Assembly: GCA_013400115.1 (NCBI GenBank) | Contig: VXBP01008523.1 | Coordinates: 327,552 to 391,551 of the forward strand | Direction of reading: 5' to 3' | From: Rhinopomastus cyanomelas | Lineage: Eukaryota > Chordata > Aves > Bucerotiformes > Rhinopomastidae | DNA length: 64,000 nt | Shown: positions 11,719 through 25,500 of the stretch, piece after piece | Position numbering within the stretch: position 1 is the first letter of the stretch | How the letters are laid out: each line of letters starts with the position of its first letter | Program-made: the position numbers and the translations under genes | The notes under the pieces: generated by a model | What the model was told of the DNA's origin: nothing | Database searches by the model: none | What the model saw: only the letters and a program-made list of their open reading frames with translations

Positions 11719-13599
11719 CAGCATTTTGGAAGCCAAACACAGAAGGCAGCTTCGTACAGCAGTTGGGGTGGAGCAGGACACCCCCACCCAGGCACCGCTC
11801 CGTGCTGGCTCCCCTGCAAAGCTCAAGCACAGCTGTCCCTTCCCTCACCGCCCCCCCTCACCACAACCACCCCTGGTACCGCCTGGGGCAGCCAGAGAGG
11901 CCCCTCGGCCTTCTGTTCTCTGGCTGCTGTGGAAATGTCCTGTGGGAAACCCCTGTGTCCTGAGGAGCCTGAGCAGAGTGACTCTGGTGCCTCTGCCCTT
12001 CCTCAGCTCAGCCACAGACTCTGTGGCCATGGATTCACGCAGGGTTTTGTACCTGTGATGCCACCAAGGTGCCGTTTCTGGACTCTTAGATCTTTAGGGC
12101 TGTCGGTCCCAGGTCCCTCCCTGTGCTGGGGGTGCTCAGATGTCCAGTCTCTCAGTTCTGCAGCCACAAGGAGTCTGCAGCCCCCGGGTGCTGTTCTGTG
12201 TCTCCAGCCAGGGACCTGCTGCTGCCTCTGTGTCGCTGCCCTGGGGCCGGGTGAGACCCCAGTTCTGTCCTGGGAGCAGGAGTCGCCGCTCTGCTGTCCC
12301 ATGGCCAAAGGGTCTGACTGATCCTGAGGAACCAACTGTGGGTTTGGGGCAATTTGTGCAGTTTCTGTGGGACTGCGAGTTGCTGCTGTGAGGTACCGCA
12401 GATGCTCCCATGTCTGACCCCAGTGAGGGGCCCCCGGGGTCTTCCTGTGGCAGCAGGGCAGCCCCTGGGCTCTCCTGTGGCACTTTGCTGGCAGGAGCAG
12501 GTAGAGCAGTGGGAGGAAACAGCTCGCAGCTCGTTTGAAGCTAAAAATCTCTCTCTAGGCTTCAGTGCAGAGAAGTCTGGTAGCCTGAAAACGCCTTTGG
12601 CTGGGCCTCATTTAACCCTCTCCGCTCCTTCACCAGCAGAGGTAGCGGTTCTAGTCGAAGGGGATAAAAAAACCTCTGACGCCGGCAGGGGCTGTGACTC
12701 CCTTCAGCCTGGGGTGGACCCAAAGGGGCAGCCTCACTCCTCGGGAACCCTTTCTCTGCCCAGCCCCACCTCGTTCCCAGCAGAGCCCAGCCATTGCACT
12801 GGCAGCTTAAGACTTGGAGACCCGATGTCTGAACAGCCCCAAACCCCTGAGATTAGGCCGTGCTGGGACCCTACAGCCAGGGGAGCCCCATCTCCTGGGG
12901 CTGCCCACAGCCCGGCTCCAGCCAAGGAGATAGAAGTTCAGAAGTAGAAGCAGCAGTGCAAGCCCAGAGCGGCTCCGCACGGCTCCTGTCCCGAGGAGTC
13001 CCCGAGGCAGGAAATCCATCGCTGGACCTCAGGTGCCCAGAACAGTCAGGGCCCTAAAGCCAGGGCAGGAACCTGCTTTTCCTGGGTCACCGCACAGCCA
13101 GCCCTGCTGTGGCAGAGCCTCCTGGCTGGCAGAGGGGTGCTGAGTGCTGGCTGTGCCCACCTCCCTGTGGCATCTCTCTCTCCTCAGGGCAGCCAGCACA
13201 GCAGAGCTTTGGGGGGCAGTGGGATCAGTGAGCATGGGTCTGCCCCCATGGACTCTGCGCTGGAGGCTGATGGAGTGACCCAGGGGCTGCAGCGCTGCCG
13301 GCAGCCTGAGCTGCTGGTCCCCACGGGATGCCGAGGGGCTGCGGGGTTTTGTGTGGAAGCTCCAGCCACCAAGCAGCGACCTGGCTGCAGCTGCCACACC
13401 AAACCCCCCCCAGCCTTCCCCACCCCTCAGCACTGCGGCTTCACAGCAGATTTTGCCCCTTCAGCTGCCCCGGGTCCACAGGTTTTGCTTGGGAGGTTCA
13501 GACGAGCCAAGGCTGCCGCTCGCCGGCCACAGGTGTCCAGCTGGGGGTTGGACTGGTTGGTGCCGCAGTCCCTGTTGGCAGCCGGCGGCTCTCGGGGGG
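11719..13599 (-). other. ARHGAP45: ARHGAP45 3' UTR
   Basis: Sequence between the ARHGAP45 stop codon and its poly(A) signal. Open frames on both strands are GC-rich shadows with no domain or splice logic. No repeat recognised. Confidence 0.65.
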
Positions 13600-16500
13600 T
13601 CATTCAGCATCGCTTGGCTCTTCTGCCAGAGGGCTGTGGGGAGCAGGGCCCTCGGTGTCCGACTGCCCCCCGCTGCAGCTCCGGCTCCGCTGGCCCTCGC
13701 TGCCCTCATCGCAGAAGGGAGCTTCGTCCGTGCTGGTCTCGCTCTCCTGTTTCGCTAACTGGGTCCTCTGGGCTGGCAGCTCCGCGCCCTCCTCCAGCTC
13801 CGAGTCGGAGTCGACCGAGCGGTCACCGGATTCTGCAGGACAGAGGGGGCCTGGTGCTACCCTCCAGGAGCTCTGCTCAGCAGCCTTGGGGTGACCTCCC
13901 TCACACCCCCAGAGACCTCTGAGCGCTGGGGAGGAGGCGCCTCTGTGTTACCTGGGATTGAGTCAGTGCTGAGAGCCAAAGGGCCCCTGTCGGAGGGGTG
14001 GGAGACGCTGCCGGCGGGAGACGCGGGCTGGGAGCTGGCGCTGGCCTGGGGGGGAGAGGTGAGGTGGTGGGGACAGGGGAGTGGGAGACACCCTCCTGGG
14101 CTGAGAAACCGCCCGAGAACAGAGAGAGATCGACTTGTCCCGGTGTCAGAGCCCTTCAGCTCCATCTCCCCAGCCCCTGCCTGTCTCCCCAGCTCAGGGG
14201 GCTCTTTTGGGGTAGACAGTCACCCGTGAGTGGGGAGGGAGTGGGGGGATTGTAAGAGAAGGACAGCAGCACTGGCTGGACCCAGAGGCACTGCAGGGCA
14301 GAGTGGGGTGGGTGGCAGTGGTGCTGGAGGCAGGGGCTCTACAGGAAGAGATCCCCAGGCTGTCCCCACTCCACATCCCCTGAGGAGGTCCCTTCTCTAG
14401 GGGTCCCTACCAGGTCAGAGCTGTCCCCCTCCCTGCTGGGGTCAGGCAGCACTGTGGGCTCTCTGTTCTCGAAGATGGTGGCGTAGAAGATGATGAGAGC
14501 CTCGATGATCCGGGCTTGGTGGGGATAATCCACCAGCGAGGACAGGGAGACGGTGGCATCCGTGGGCCGAGGCCGCATCAGCGTTGGCCCAAAGACGATG
14601 CCCAGGTTGCCTGAGGTCATCTTGTTGTCCTGTTCTACTTCCACGATCCTGGAGAGGAGGAGGAGGAGGAACTGGGTGCGGAGGAGGGACAGGCAGGGCT
14701 CATCCAGGCAGGAGAAGCCACTGGCAGCATCATGTCCCTTCTTGTGGCCGTCAAGGACCTCATGAACTGCAGCCACAGATCTACCTCCCTGCTCCGGGAA
14801 GGGCTGGCTGGGGATCTGCCCTCTCAGCTTCCCAAGAGGAGTCTGCGCTCCGGCTCTGCCCTTCCTTCTCACCTCCTCAGGTGCTGCAGCACTCCATGCA
14901 GGGTGGCCCTGTTCTCCCGGGGCAGCTCCTTCAGCAGCTCCTTCAGCTTCAGCACCAGGTTCAGCACCACCTTGTCGGTGTCGGCCCCTTTGTCCAGCAG
15001 CTCAGGGCCCCCCTTGCTGCTCCTGCCCTTGGCCTCCCCACCCTGCAGACTCTCCTTCGCCAGCCCCATCAGCTCGTTGTACAGGCGGAAGGGCAGGATG
15101 GGCTCCGGCAGCTGCGGGCAAGAGCAGGGCGATGGGTGCTGGGGAGCAGGGCTGGGAGTCACCCCCTCCTGGAGACAGAGACCTGCCCTGGGCTGCTGAG
15201 CTGGGGACAGCTCTGGATAGGATGGAGTCTCTGCTCTGGTAACAGGGCAAGGGGGCTGGGTTCAGGCTAGAAGAGGGGAGACTGAGATGAGGTCTGAGGC
15301 AGAAACCCCTCCCTGGGAGGGGGCTGAAGCCCTGGAGCAGGCTGCCCAGGGAGGCTGTGGCTGCTCCATCCCTGGCAGTGCCCTAGGGCAGGTTGGATGG
15401 GGCTGGGGGCACCCTGGTCTGGTGAGAGGTGTTGCTGCCCCTGGCAGGGGTTGGGGCTGGGGGAGCTCTGAGCTCCCTCCCAGCCCAGTCGGTGATTCTC
15501 TTTCTCCCCTAGAAAACCCTGCCTTGGGGCAGCAGCGGGTTCCCCAGCAGCAGGAGGTGGTGAGAGGAGGGCCAGGAGGAGTTCTGGGTGGTGAAGGGTT
15601 GAGGTGGGGCTGCGGCTGGGCGGAAGCTCTTGCTTTGAAGTCCGTGTAAAACAACCAGAGCTGCAGGGCAACTAACTGGTGACTAACTGGTGGTTTCCCG
15701 TGGCTGGAGCTGTTGTTGGGCAGCTGGAACAGAGGGTTTGGGGCACCGCAGGGCAAGTTCCCTCTGGTCTGGCTGCGCAGAGGAACCTGAACCCTATTTG
15801 TCTGCGTGAGCCATGGGATCGTGGCTCAGGACTGGTTCCTTCCTCACTTCCCTCTCTGGAGAGGCCCCAGAGCCCTCCTGAGCCCTGCCCGGGCCGGGCA
15901 CCCAGGGACAGCAGAACCCAGCTGAGCCCCGAGCTCCAGCGAAGGCAGCGCCGAAGGGTTAATGAGCAAAGCTTCAGGGTGAAGGAGAAGCTGTTTCCTC
16001 CCCCCTGCCTTGTGGTGGCTCTTTGGAGGATGTGGCTGGTGCTGTTTACAGTGGGTGGGACCCTCCAGTACCCAGTTCCCCAGTTGCGAAAGGAATTGAG
16101 GCTCTGGGGCTCCTGCACCCTGGTTCTCTGCAGCCATGGAGGAGCTGATGGTGGCCAAGGACCTGCTGAGGGCAGAGACCTGCAGCCCACTCAGCCCTTC
16201 CCCACCCAGCTGCACGGTCCCAGCTCCACCACAGCTCCAGTGCTCCCAGCACCCACCACTGGGCAGAGGTTAAGCCCAGTTTGTGTAGAGTTTACTGCCA
16301 GAGGTTTGGGATTGGGATTGGGTTTGGAATTGGGTCTGGGTTTGGGATTGAGATTGGGTTTGGGATTAGGTTTGGGATTGGTATTGGGTTTGGAATTAGG
16401 TCTGGGTTTGGGTTTGGAATTGGGTCTGGGATTAGGTTTGGGATTGGTATTGGGTTTGGAATTAGGTCTGGGTTTGGGTTTGGAATTGGGTCTGGGATTA

Positions 16501-19500
16501 GTTTTGGGATTGGTACTGGGTTTGAGTTTGGAATTGGGTCTGGGTTTGGGATTAAGATTGGGTCTGGGATTAGGTTTGGGATTGGTACTGGGTTTGGAAT
16601 TAGGTCTGGGTTTGAGTTTGGAATTGGGTCTGGGTTTGGGATTAAGATTGGGTCTGGGATGAGGTTTGGGATTGGTATTGGGTTTGAGTTTGGAATTTGG
16701 TCTGGGTTTGGGATTGAGATTGGGTCTGGGATTAGGTTTGGGATTGGTATTGGGTTTGGAATTAGGTCTGGGTTTGGGTTTGGAATTGGGTCTGGGTCTG
16801 GGTTTGGGCAGTGGGTTCCTCTGGCCACGTCCCCCTGGCAGAAGGTACCACCAGGACCACACCTGTCTCAGGTAGAGCTTCAGGACGTTGCTGATATCGT
16901 GAGGGGAGGCCTGGGACAGTTCCACCAGCTCCTTCCCGTTCTCAAACGCCTGGCAGAGCTTCTCCACCCGGGTCTTGACGCCGTTCACCCGGTAGATGCC
17001 CTGAAAAAGAGAGAGCAGGAGTGAGAGGGGCTCCTCTCCACACCTGGTGAGGCAGTGGCCTCCTGGCTCCCACCCTCCCTTTGAGGGCTGCAGGTCCCTC
17101 CAAGAAGCCGTTCTGGGACAGCCCTTTCCAGCGCAGCCGCTACTGGAGCTCACTGGAAAGAGGGAGGCAAGAGATGGAAGTTCCCAGCTTGGAGTTTGGG
17201 GCATCGGGGCCAATTCATTGACCTGTGGGACTTTCTGCTTCTCTGAAAACCCCATCTGCTGGCTCTCAGGCCACAGCAGAAGGTCCCTTGAGAGGAGGTG
17301 GCTGAGGCAGCTCAGACTAAGAAGAGGGAAGACTGAGGTCACCTTGGTTTTCAGCGCCCGCTTCTCGATCTCGGAAATGCACTTCTTGACAATGAAGGGG
17401 ATCCCATCAGGGCTGCTCAGAGAGGCCTTGGTGAAGTCTTGACCAAAAAGCTGCAGCTTCCCTTGGAGCTTCTTGTGCCCACACTGGATGGCCAGTGTCT
17501 CCAGACACTTCTTGTGGCAGGCCAGGCAGCACTGGGGAGCACGGGGAGGGGGGAGACAGCACCAGGGGTGGGTGGAAGGGTGACCACCGAGGCACCTGGC
17601 ATCACTGGGATCACCAGGACCTCCCTGAGCTCAAGGGCAGACAGGAAAATGCCCTTCTTGGGGAACTGCTGGACCTCTCCCCAGAGGAGGAGCATCTTCC
17701 TATCACTGCTGAGAGGAGTCATGAAGTCACTGAGGTGGGAGACACCTCCAAGTTGATCCAGTCCAAACAGCACCTCAGCTCCTCCCTGCCCACTGTTCCC
17801 CAGGGTCACAGCTACTCAGTGTTTGAACCCCTCCAGGGGATGGTGACCCCCCCACCTCCCTGGGCAGCCCGTTCCAGCCCCTGACCAAAGCGTCCTCCCC
17901 CCGTGGCACCCACCGAGCTGTCTCCCTGCTCCTCCCCACGTTACCTCCTCGCACTCTGCTCCCTGGAAGTAGACGTAGCTGTTGCACTCGCGGCACTTGG
18001 AGGGGGCCCGGAGCTTCCTCAGCCGGTGGGTCTGGGCGGCCTTGGACAGTCCCACGTTGCGGAAGGGCCCCGTGGGCGCCACCATCTCTTGGCTGATGCC
18101 GTTGATGCCTGCGAGCAGAGCGGGAGGTGCTGCGGTGGGAGCTGCCCGGTTCGCAGCCGGGCTCGATGACCAGGGGACTCCGATCGCTCCCCGACCCTGT
18201 GCTGCCACCTACTCTGCTCGAAGGGGCTGGTGGTGCCGTCCTTCTCCTCCAGCTCCTCCCCAGAGGAGAAGGTGCCGTTGGACGAAAGCCGCTGCAGTTT
18301 GTGGCTGAACTCTCCTGTGGGAAGAAAACCCAGAGGCCAGGAGGTTACCGGTGAAGCTTTAGGTCCTCTGAGCCTGCTCTGCTGCTGGTGGCCAGTTCCC
18401 ACACGGAGCAGCCATGGGCCTCACGTGGCTGGGCATCCCACTCTCTCCCAGACCATCCCACCGCATCCCCATCCCCACCCCACCCCATCCCAGCTCAGCC
18501 CAGTCCGTGGGACACTGGGGCTGGAGCAGCTGTTCACACCCTGGTATCACAGGGCAGATGTGAGGGGCAGGAGCAGCCTCACACCGACGCTCTGGTTCCA
18601 GGCTGAGAGGACTGGGAAGGCTCTGGGCTGTGCTCGGCACCCACCTGCTCCTGAGTCCAGGCTGCCGTCACCTTCGGTAACAGACGTCGGCCAGGATTTA
18701 TGGACCTGGTGTCCCCTCACCCCTGCAGAGGGAAACACAGGGTCCAGCTGAGGCTTCTTCCTCCTCTCAGGACTGAGAAGAGGGAGAAGAGCCTGGATGG
18801 CCCTGGGAGACACTTGGATGAGTGGAGGAAGCTGCTGGGTTCCCTATGGATGGGCTGGTGCTGGGGCTGGTGGGGTTCTGGTGCCTTCAGGGACACTCTG
18901 AGCTGAAGGGAGAGAGTGGTCAGCGACACAAATCCCCCCGAGATCTGATGCTCTGTCCCTCAGGAAACTCCTTGAGTCAAGCCTCCTGCTGCGATCGGCA
19001 CCCAGGGGTGTTCTGCTCCGGTGCTGAGTGGGGACATGCAGCCCCCGCGGGGCTGGAACAGGGCAGAGGGTCCCAACTCACCCCTCCGCTCAGCCCCGCT
19101 TTGCTGCTCCTTGGCTCCTGCTCCTCCTTCCGCGATGGCCCCGTCCTTGGGCAGCCCGGCCCCATCGGAGCTGGAACTGCTGGCCAGGTCACTGGTGTTG
19201 AAGCTGCCCTTCCGAGTCCGAGCGAAGGGAGACCTGGGGGGGTCAGAGAGAAGGAGAAAAAGGGGATGGCAACTCCAGAACCTCATTTCTGGCTGTTGTC
19301 CTCCTGTCTTGGGATTTAGGTTCCTTGTGCAGCCCGATAGGAGGATGCGAGGGGAGCTCCCAGCTGGCCCAGCCCCAGTTTCCCCAGCTGAAAGAATCAC
19401 AGGATTGTCTGCAGGGGAAAAGCTTTTCCAGATCATCCAGTCCAACTGTCCCCCACAGAGCCCTCAGCCCCTACCCCATCCCCTCAGACCCCCTGGCTGC

Positions 19501-22500
19501 CCAGTTGTTGAACCCCTCCAGGGATTGTGCCTCCACCCCCTCCCTGGGCAGCCCCAGGGATCCCCACTCTTTCTGGGAAGAAGCTTTTCCTCAGACCCAG
19601 CCTGACCCTCCCCTGGCACCCCCGACCCCAGGAGGAGGTGCTGGAGCAGCCGAGAGCGTCCGTACCAGGCGCTGTGGGACACGTAGGGCTCGAAGTCGTA
19701 CTGGGTGTCGGGCTCGTCGCCTCGCTGCAGCTGCCGCACGTGGGAGCAGTACTGCTGCCCGGGGTCGTAGAGCTTGCTGCTCTCGCACAGCGTCTGGAAG
19801 TGGACGGGCAGCGGGGCCGTCTGCATGTGCATGGTCTGGTAGAAGGAGATGGTGGCCTGCGAGGACGGAGAAGGCAGGTGGGAACCTCGTGAGCTGCTGC
19901 CCACGCAGGGGAGAGAAGGGGCTCTGGGGCAGGTGAGGAATCCCGAGTGTGGAGTGGGGTCTGCAGCCTCGAGCCGCAGCCTCCCAGAGCTCCACACCCC
20001 CAGGACCGGCCCTGGGCCAGGTCTGCTGTGGGGGCAGCTCTGAGCCCCTCCTGGCCCTGCCCCGGGGCCACCCCGCTCCCACGCACCGTCTTGATGACCT
20101 GGTCGCTCTGCTTGATAACCTCGTGGATCTGCCGCAGGGAGGTCACCTTGGTGTCCTCCAGCTCCTGCTTCTGGGTGTTGGCGTCGGCCACGCAGGTCCG
20201 GTAGGTGGCCATCGCCTCCTCAGCCTGGGGTCGGGAGGGCAGGGGGCACAAAGGGTGTGAGGGTAGGAACGAGAGCCCCTCCTCAGAGCCCCACGGGCAG
20301 CTCAGCCGTCGCGCCAGGGAGTGCTGGGGCTTGGGAGGGACCTTTGTGACCACCCAGAGCAGCCCTCGCGCAGCCCGCCGAGCTCCACCCAGGAGCTCAG
20401 CCCCAGCCTTGAGCTCCCACCTTGTTCTTGGCTTCCTCCTCCAGCCGCCTCTTCTTGTCCAGGGTCTTGGTGGTGCTGCCGGAGCCCTGCTGCTCCTCCT
20501 CTGCCCTCACGGCCAGGTACTTGGCGCGCTCGTGCTCCTCGCTGCGCTGCATGTAGACCTGCTTGGCCTTGCGCAGGTTCGCCTCCGCCTCTTGCTGCCG
20601 CCGGGACCAGGGGCCTCGTGAGGACCGGAGCCCGCGACGGGCGCCGCCGCCTCCCGCCAGCCCCTCGGCCCCGCCAGCCTCACCAGTTTCCTCTGCGCCC
20701 GGTGCCACTGCTCCTTGATCTCCTTCCTCCGCTTCTCGTGCTCCAGCCGTCGCGTCGCCAGCGGCTGAAGGGACAGGCAGCCCCTGAGCCGGCGGCTCTG
20801 CCCTTTGCTGGGGGCTCTCTGGGGCTGTCGGTGTCGTCCCCCCAGCACAACTGGGCTCTGTTACTGGGAGGACTGGTGTCACGGATGAGGCTGCAGCCTG
20901 GGAAGGATCTGATGGAGCTTCCTCCAGAGCCAGCTAAGGCAGAGCCCCCCTCCGCAGGGGTGAGGGTCCCTCCCTGAGAAAGGGCTCCCCCAGGAGAGAG
21001 GAGGGTTCATCTCAAGGACTGGGATCAGGTCTGGGCACCTCAACGCCAGAAGGACCTTGAGGGGCTGGAGAGGGGACAGAGAGGCCCAACAGAGCTGGGG
21101 AAGAGCCTGGAGAGCAGGGCTGGTGGGGAGAGGCTGAGGGGGCTGGGGCTGTCCAGCTGGAGAAGAGGAGGCTGAGGGGAGCCCTCACTGCTCTCTGCAG
21201 CTCCCTGAAGGGAGGGAGCAGTGAGGGGGGGTTGGCCTCTTCTCCCTAGGACCTGGTGATAGGAGCAGAGGGAATGGGGTCAGGGGGTGCCAGGGAAGGG
21301 TCAGGTTGGCCATCAGGAGAAGTGTCTTCCTTGGCAGAGCGCTCAGGGTTGGAACAGGCTGCCCAGGGAAGGGGAGCTGCTGTCCCTGCAGGGCTTCCAA
21401 CACCAGTAGCTGTGGCCCTGGGGGACAGGATTTGTTGGGCAAGGTGGGGCTGGGATGATGGTTGGACTGGATGACCCTGGAGATGTCTCCCAGCCTCGAT
21501 GATTCCGTGATTCTATGGGAGCAGCTCGATTGGGAAGGGAGCATGGGAATTCCAGGGCGGCCTTGGATGAGGTGGAGATCATCAAGGAGGTGCTGTTGGA
21601 CTACCCAGACTCGGGGAGTTTCTCCCAGACCCTGTATCTGACCCCTCAAAGGACTCAGCAGCTGGCTGGGAGCTTGGGGTCATTGGTCCACTGAGGCCAG
21701 GGCTGGGAAACACCCAGCCCAGCGGTGCCTGAGCCGAGCAGGAGCCGGTTCCAGTTTGTGGAACAGACTGAGGAGACCCCCAGCCTGGGGAAGCCCCTTC
21801 TGAGCTGCCCTTTGCTCCTCTCACCCACCTGCAGGAAGGTCTGAGTCTGCAGAGTGCTGGCAGCCTGCAGGACTGACGTCCCGTGCTCCATGTCCTGCTC
21901 CAGGGCCAGCAGGTAGATGGACAGGAAGGGCATGTTGGCCTGGGGAAGGAGCCGACGCGACACCCTGAGCTCCAGCACCATGGGACGACCCAAAGGGGAA
22001 GGGTCCTGCAAGTCTGTGCCCAGGGGACAACAGCCCAGAGCTGGGCTGGGCCTCCTGCTGCTGGTACCAGCCCCCTCCTGGACCAGTGGCTGCCCCAGCA
22101 CTGCTGGGAGGAGGCTGGGAGGGCTCCACGGTGCCACTTGCCCCTGCCCCACTGGGGTTCTCCCTGCCCACAGACCCCTCCCAAGCTGGGCACTGCTGAA
22201 GGACCTTCTGCAGGGTCTCTCCATCATCCCTGGTGGTGGCTGGGATGCAAAGAGCTTTGGAGGCCATCAGGCTCCAGTGTGATGCAGAGCTCCAGGGCTG
22301 CTTTCTCCTGAGCCAACCCCCACAGCCTGGGGAGGCTTTTGGGGACCCAGGGACCCACCTCCTGGCTGATGGTTTGTTTGCAGCTGTTGGCCATCTTCTG
22401 CAGCCCCTTGGCAAAGTCCATCTCTGGAAGAGAAGGGGCGGAAGTGAGGAGAGGATTGAAGTTCTTGTCCACACGAGGACCTTGACCCTCCCAGAGCTGC

Positions 22501-25500
22501 TCTGGGGTCCCTCTCTAGCCTTCCTGGAGGTTCCTTTCAGGGACTGGAAGGCAGCTCTAAGGTCCCCGCGGAGCTCAGCCCCGCTCCAGAGAGGACCCTC
22601 CTGTCTCACCCAGGGTGGTCCTTTTCTCCAGGTACCCGATGAGGTCCTTCATGTACTTGGAGATGTTTTTCACGTACTGGAGGGCTGCGTCCACACCCCC
22701 TTCGCAGCGCTGCAGCATCACATCCACCTCCTCGGCAGGAGAACGGCCTGGGGTGGGATCAGGGGGAACACGGGGAGAGGGTGAGGAAGGAGACATCCAG
22801 CTGTGCTGCTGGCAACCTCTTTGCTGAGCCCCCCAGACATCTCAGCACAGAGCTGAGGGACAGGGTTTGGGGTGCCCTGGCAGTGCTGGGGCCAGGGCTG
22901 GACTTGAAGACCCTCAAGGTCTCTTCCAGCCACAGAGATCCTGGGATCCTGTGAATTCCCAGGAGCTCTGGAGTGGCTGAGAAAATCTCAGGAGAGCCCA
23001 GGGCAAACCTAGTGGCACCTGTGGGACCCCCCAGTGCCAGCTGAGCAGAGGAGCCACAAGTGGCTCAGGATGATGAGGGCACCTCAGAGCTCATCTCCCC
23101 CAGCTGCCTGCCAGGGGCAGCAACACCTCTCAACCAGACTGGGCTGCTCAAGGTCTCATCCACCCTGGCCTTGAACCCCTCCAGGGAGGGGGCAGCCACA
23201 GCCTCTCTGGGCAGTCAGTTTCAGAGTCTCTCCACCCTGGCACTGATGAACTTCTTCCTCAGATCCACTCTGAACCTCCTCTCCTTCAGTTTCAAACCCC
23301 TTGTCCTGTCACTGGATCCCCCTGGGACATGTCCCTCTGCAGCCTTCCTGGAGGTTCCCTTCAGGTGCTGGATGGCAGCTCTAAGGTCCCCCTGGAGCCT
23401 TCTCTTCCCTGGGCTGGACAACCCCAGCTCCCTCACCCAGTCCCCAGAGCAGAGGGGCCCCAGCCCTGGGATCATCTCTGTGGGCTCTGGGCTGACTCAA
23501 ACAGCTCCAGGTCCTTCTGGTGCTGGCCACAGGATTCAAGGTGGGGGTCTCACCAGAGCGGAGTAGAGGGGCAGAATCCTCTCTCTGGCTCTGCTGACCC
23601 CCTTCTCCCGATGCAGCCCAGGCTCCAGTTGCCCTGCTGGGCTGCAGAGCTCATGGCGATGCTGGTTCCTACTGGCCCTGATGGACACTCCCCACCCCGA
23701 CCCCTGCACCCAGAGCCCACCCCCTCACCGGTGTCGTAGCTCTGCACAGGGTCTCCTCCGGGGCCAGGGATCCCCCCGTAGAGATTCTCCATGGACTTTG
23801 GGGTGGGAGAAAGAAAGGGACTGGTCAGACAGGAGGAAGGGAAGGGGCTGGAGGGGCTGGAGGATGGAGGGGAGGCAGGATGGAGGAGCCCAGAGCTGCT
23901 GGGGCTGGGATTTTGCTCTGCCCAGGAACCTCAGGGGTGACCTGGAGATCCCATGGAATTCCTGATGTGGGTTCGAGCACCCTGGGGCCACCACAGGGGG
24001 AATGGGCATCACTCACCTGGTTCTGGTCGCTGGGTGGGATGGAGAGGATGGTGCTGCTGTCCACCTCCCCCATGAGGAACTCGGAGACGCTGTGGTGAGA
24101 GGAGCAGAGGCTCAGCAGGGGCAGTGGCCACCCAGCAGCCCCTGAAGCCAGGGAGAGGCTGAGGGCAGTGGGAGCTCCATGGGACAGTGTCTTGGAGCTC
24201 AGGTGAAGGAGCTTTGTGATCCCTCCTGGGTCCTAGACTTGTTGCTGGTGGATCTGCCCTCCCCACGGAGGGTCACCAGACCCCAAACCACCCCCCAGAA
24301 CCAGGGGTGGGCCGGGCGATGGGCTGAGGGGTCAGGAGGGTAATGAGGGTGACAGGTCCCTCAGGGCCCTTCTCCTGGGGACAGCTGAGGGTGAGGGATC
24401 CCTCAGGACCCTTCTCTGGGGACGGGCGCCCGCAGACCCTCACGTGCTGCTGAAGGACACCGCGATGGTCTCCACAGCCTTCTCGAACTCCCGCTTGTCC
24501 GTCTCATTGTTGGATTCATAATGGAAACCTGGGAATGAGGAGGTTCGGGCAGTCCTGACCCTGTCCCAGCCAGCACAAGGACCTGGCAGCTCCTGCCAGC
24601 CCGGCCTCTGCCCTGGGGCTGGGCTCGAGGGAGCAGCGCGATGGACAGGATCAGCCCTGTGGGAGATGGACTTTCTCCATCAAGGTCTCTGCCCCTACAA
24701 CCCCCTGCTGGCACCATGCTGGTGCCTCCATCATCCAGAGCTGCTGGGAAGGAGCTGAGGACCTGTCCCACCACCCCTGTGGAGCTGCAATGTTTCTCCA
24801 AGGAGGACTCTCTGGTGGCCAAAAGAGGAACCTCCAGCGGCAGCAGGACCCAGAGCATGAGGCAGAACCCGCAGCCAGGGGACCCCTGTGATGCCTTCAC
24901 CAGTGGCCAAAGCTTTGGGGCAGCCCCCAGCTCCTCTGGGTTCCTGGGATCTGCTCTCAGCTCTCTGCCCGGGGGCATGGGCTGGGAACTCGCCCCATTG
25001 CACCTGCTATGGGGCCAGGCCCATGGCCACGAGGTTTCCTGTGCCCCGTGGTAGCTGTTGGGTGCCCAGGAAGCGGCAGCTGACGCAGAGTGTTTTGCTC
25101 TGCTGCGGTTAGCGCAGTCGCCCTGCCGCTGCCACCGTCACCGCAGCCGGGAGGAGGTGCCTGGCCGGGGTCCGGGCTCCGCTCACCCCAGTCCTACAAA
25201 CCCGAGGTGCTGCCAGCAGTAGGACCCCCTTGTTCTGATCTTTCCCCACTGGACACCCTTGGAAGCCCCCAGGCAGGGATCTGGGCTCTGCCATTTCTGC
25301 CTTTCCACCACCCTCCACACTCCAGAGGGGCTACAGGGCAGCTCCATCCCGTGGGGTGCCCAGGGGCAGTGGGAGGGAGGTGTCAGCCCCGTGGCCTCAC
25401 CTTTGACCTTGGAGATGAGGGTCCCAGCAGCTGTCAGGGTCTCCAGGGTGTTGAGCAGGGGGTACTTGTTGATGACCTGCCGCAGGACCCGAAGGGTTTC

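Noticed and set aside
16191..17342. Long open frames with GIGFGI, LGLGLE or PNPNPD repeats on both strands
   Set aside because: They arise because the hexamer repeat keeps every frame open. The minus-strand one only overlaps a real ARHGAP45 exon at 16863-17000.
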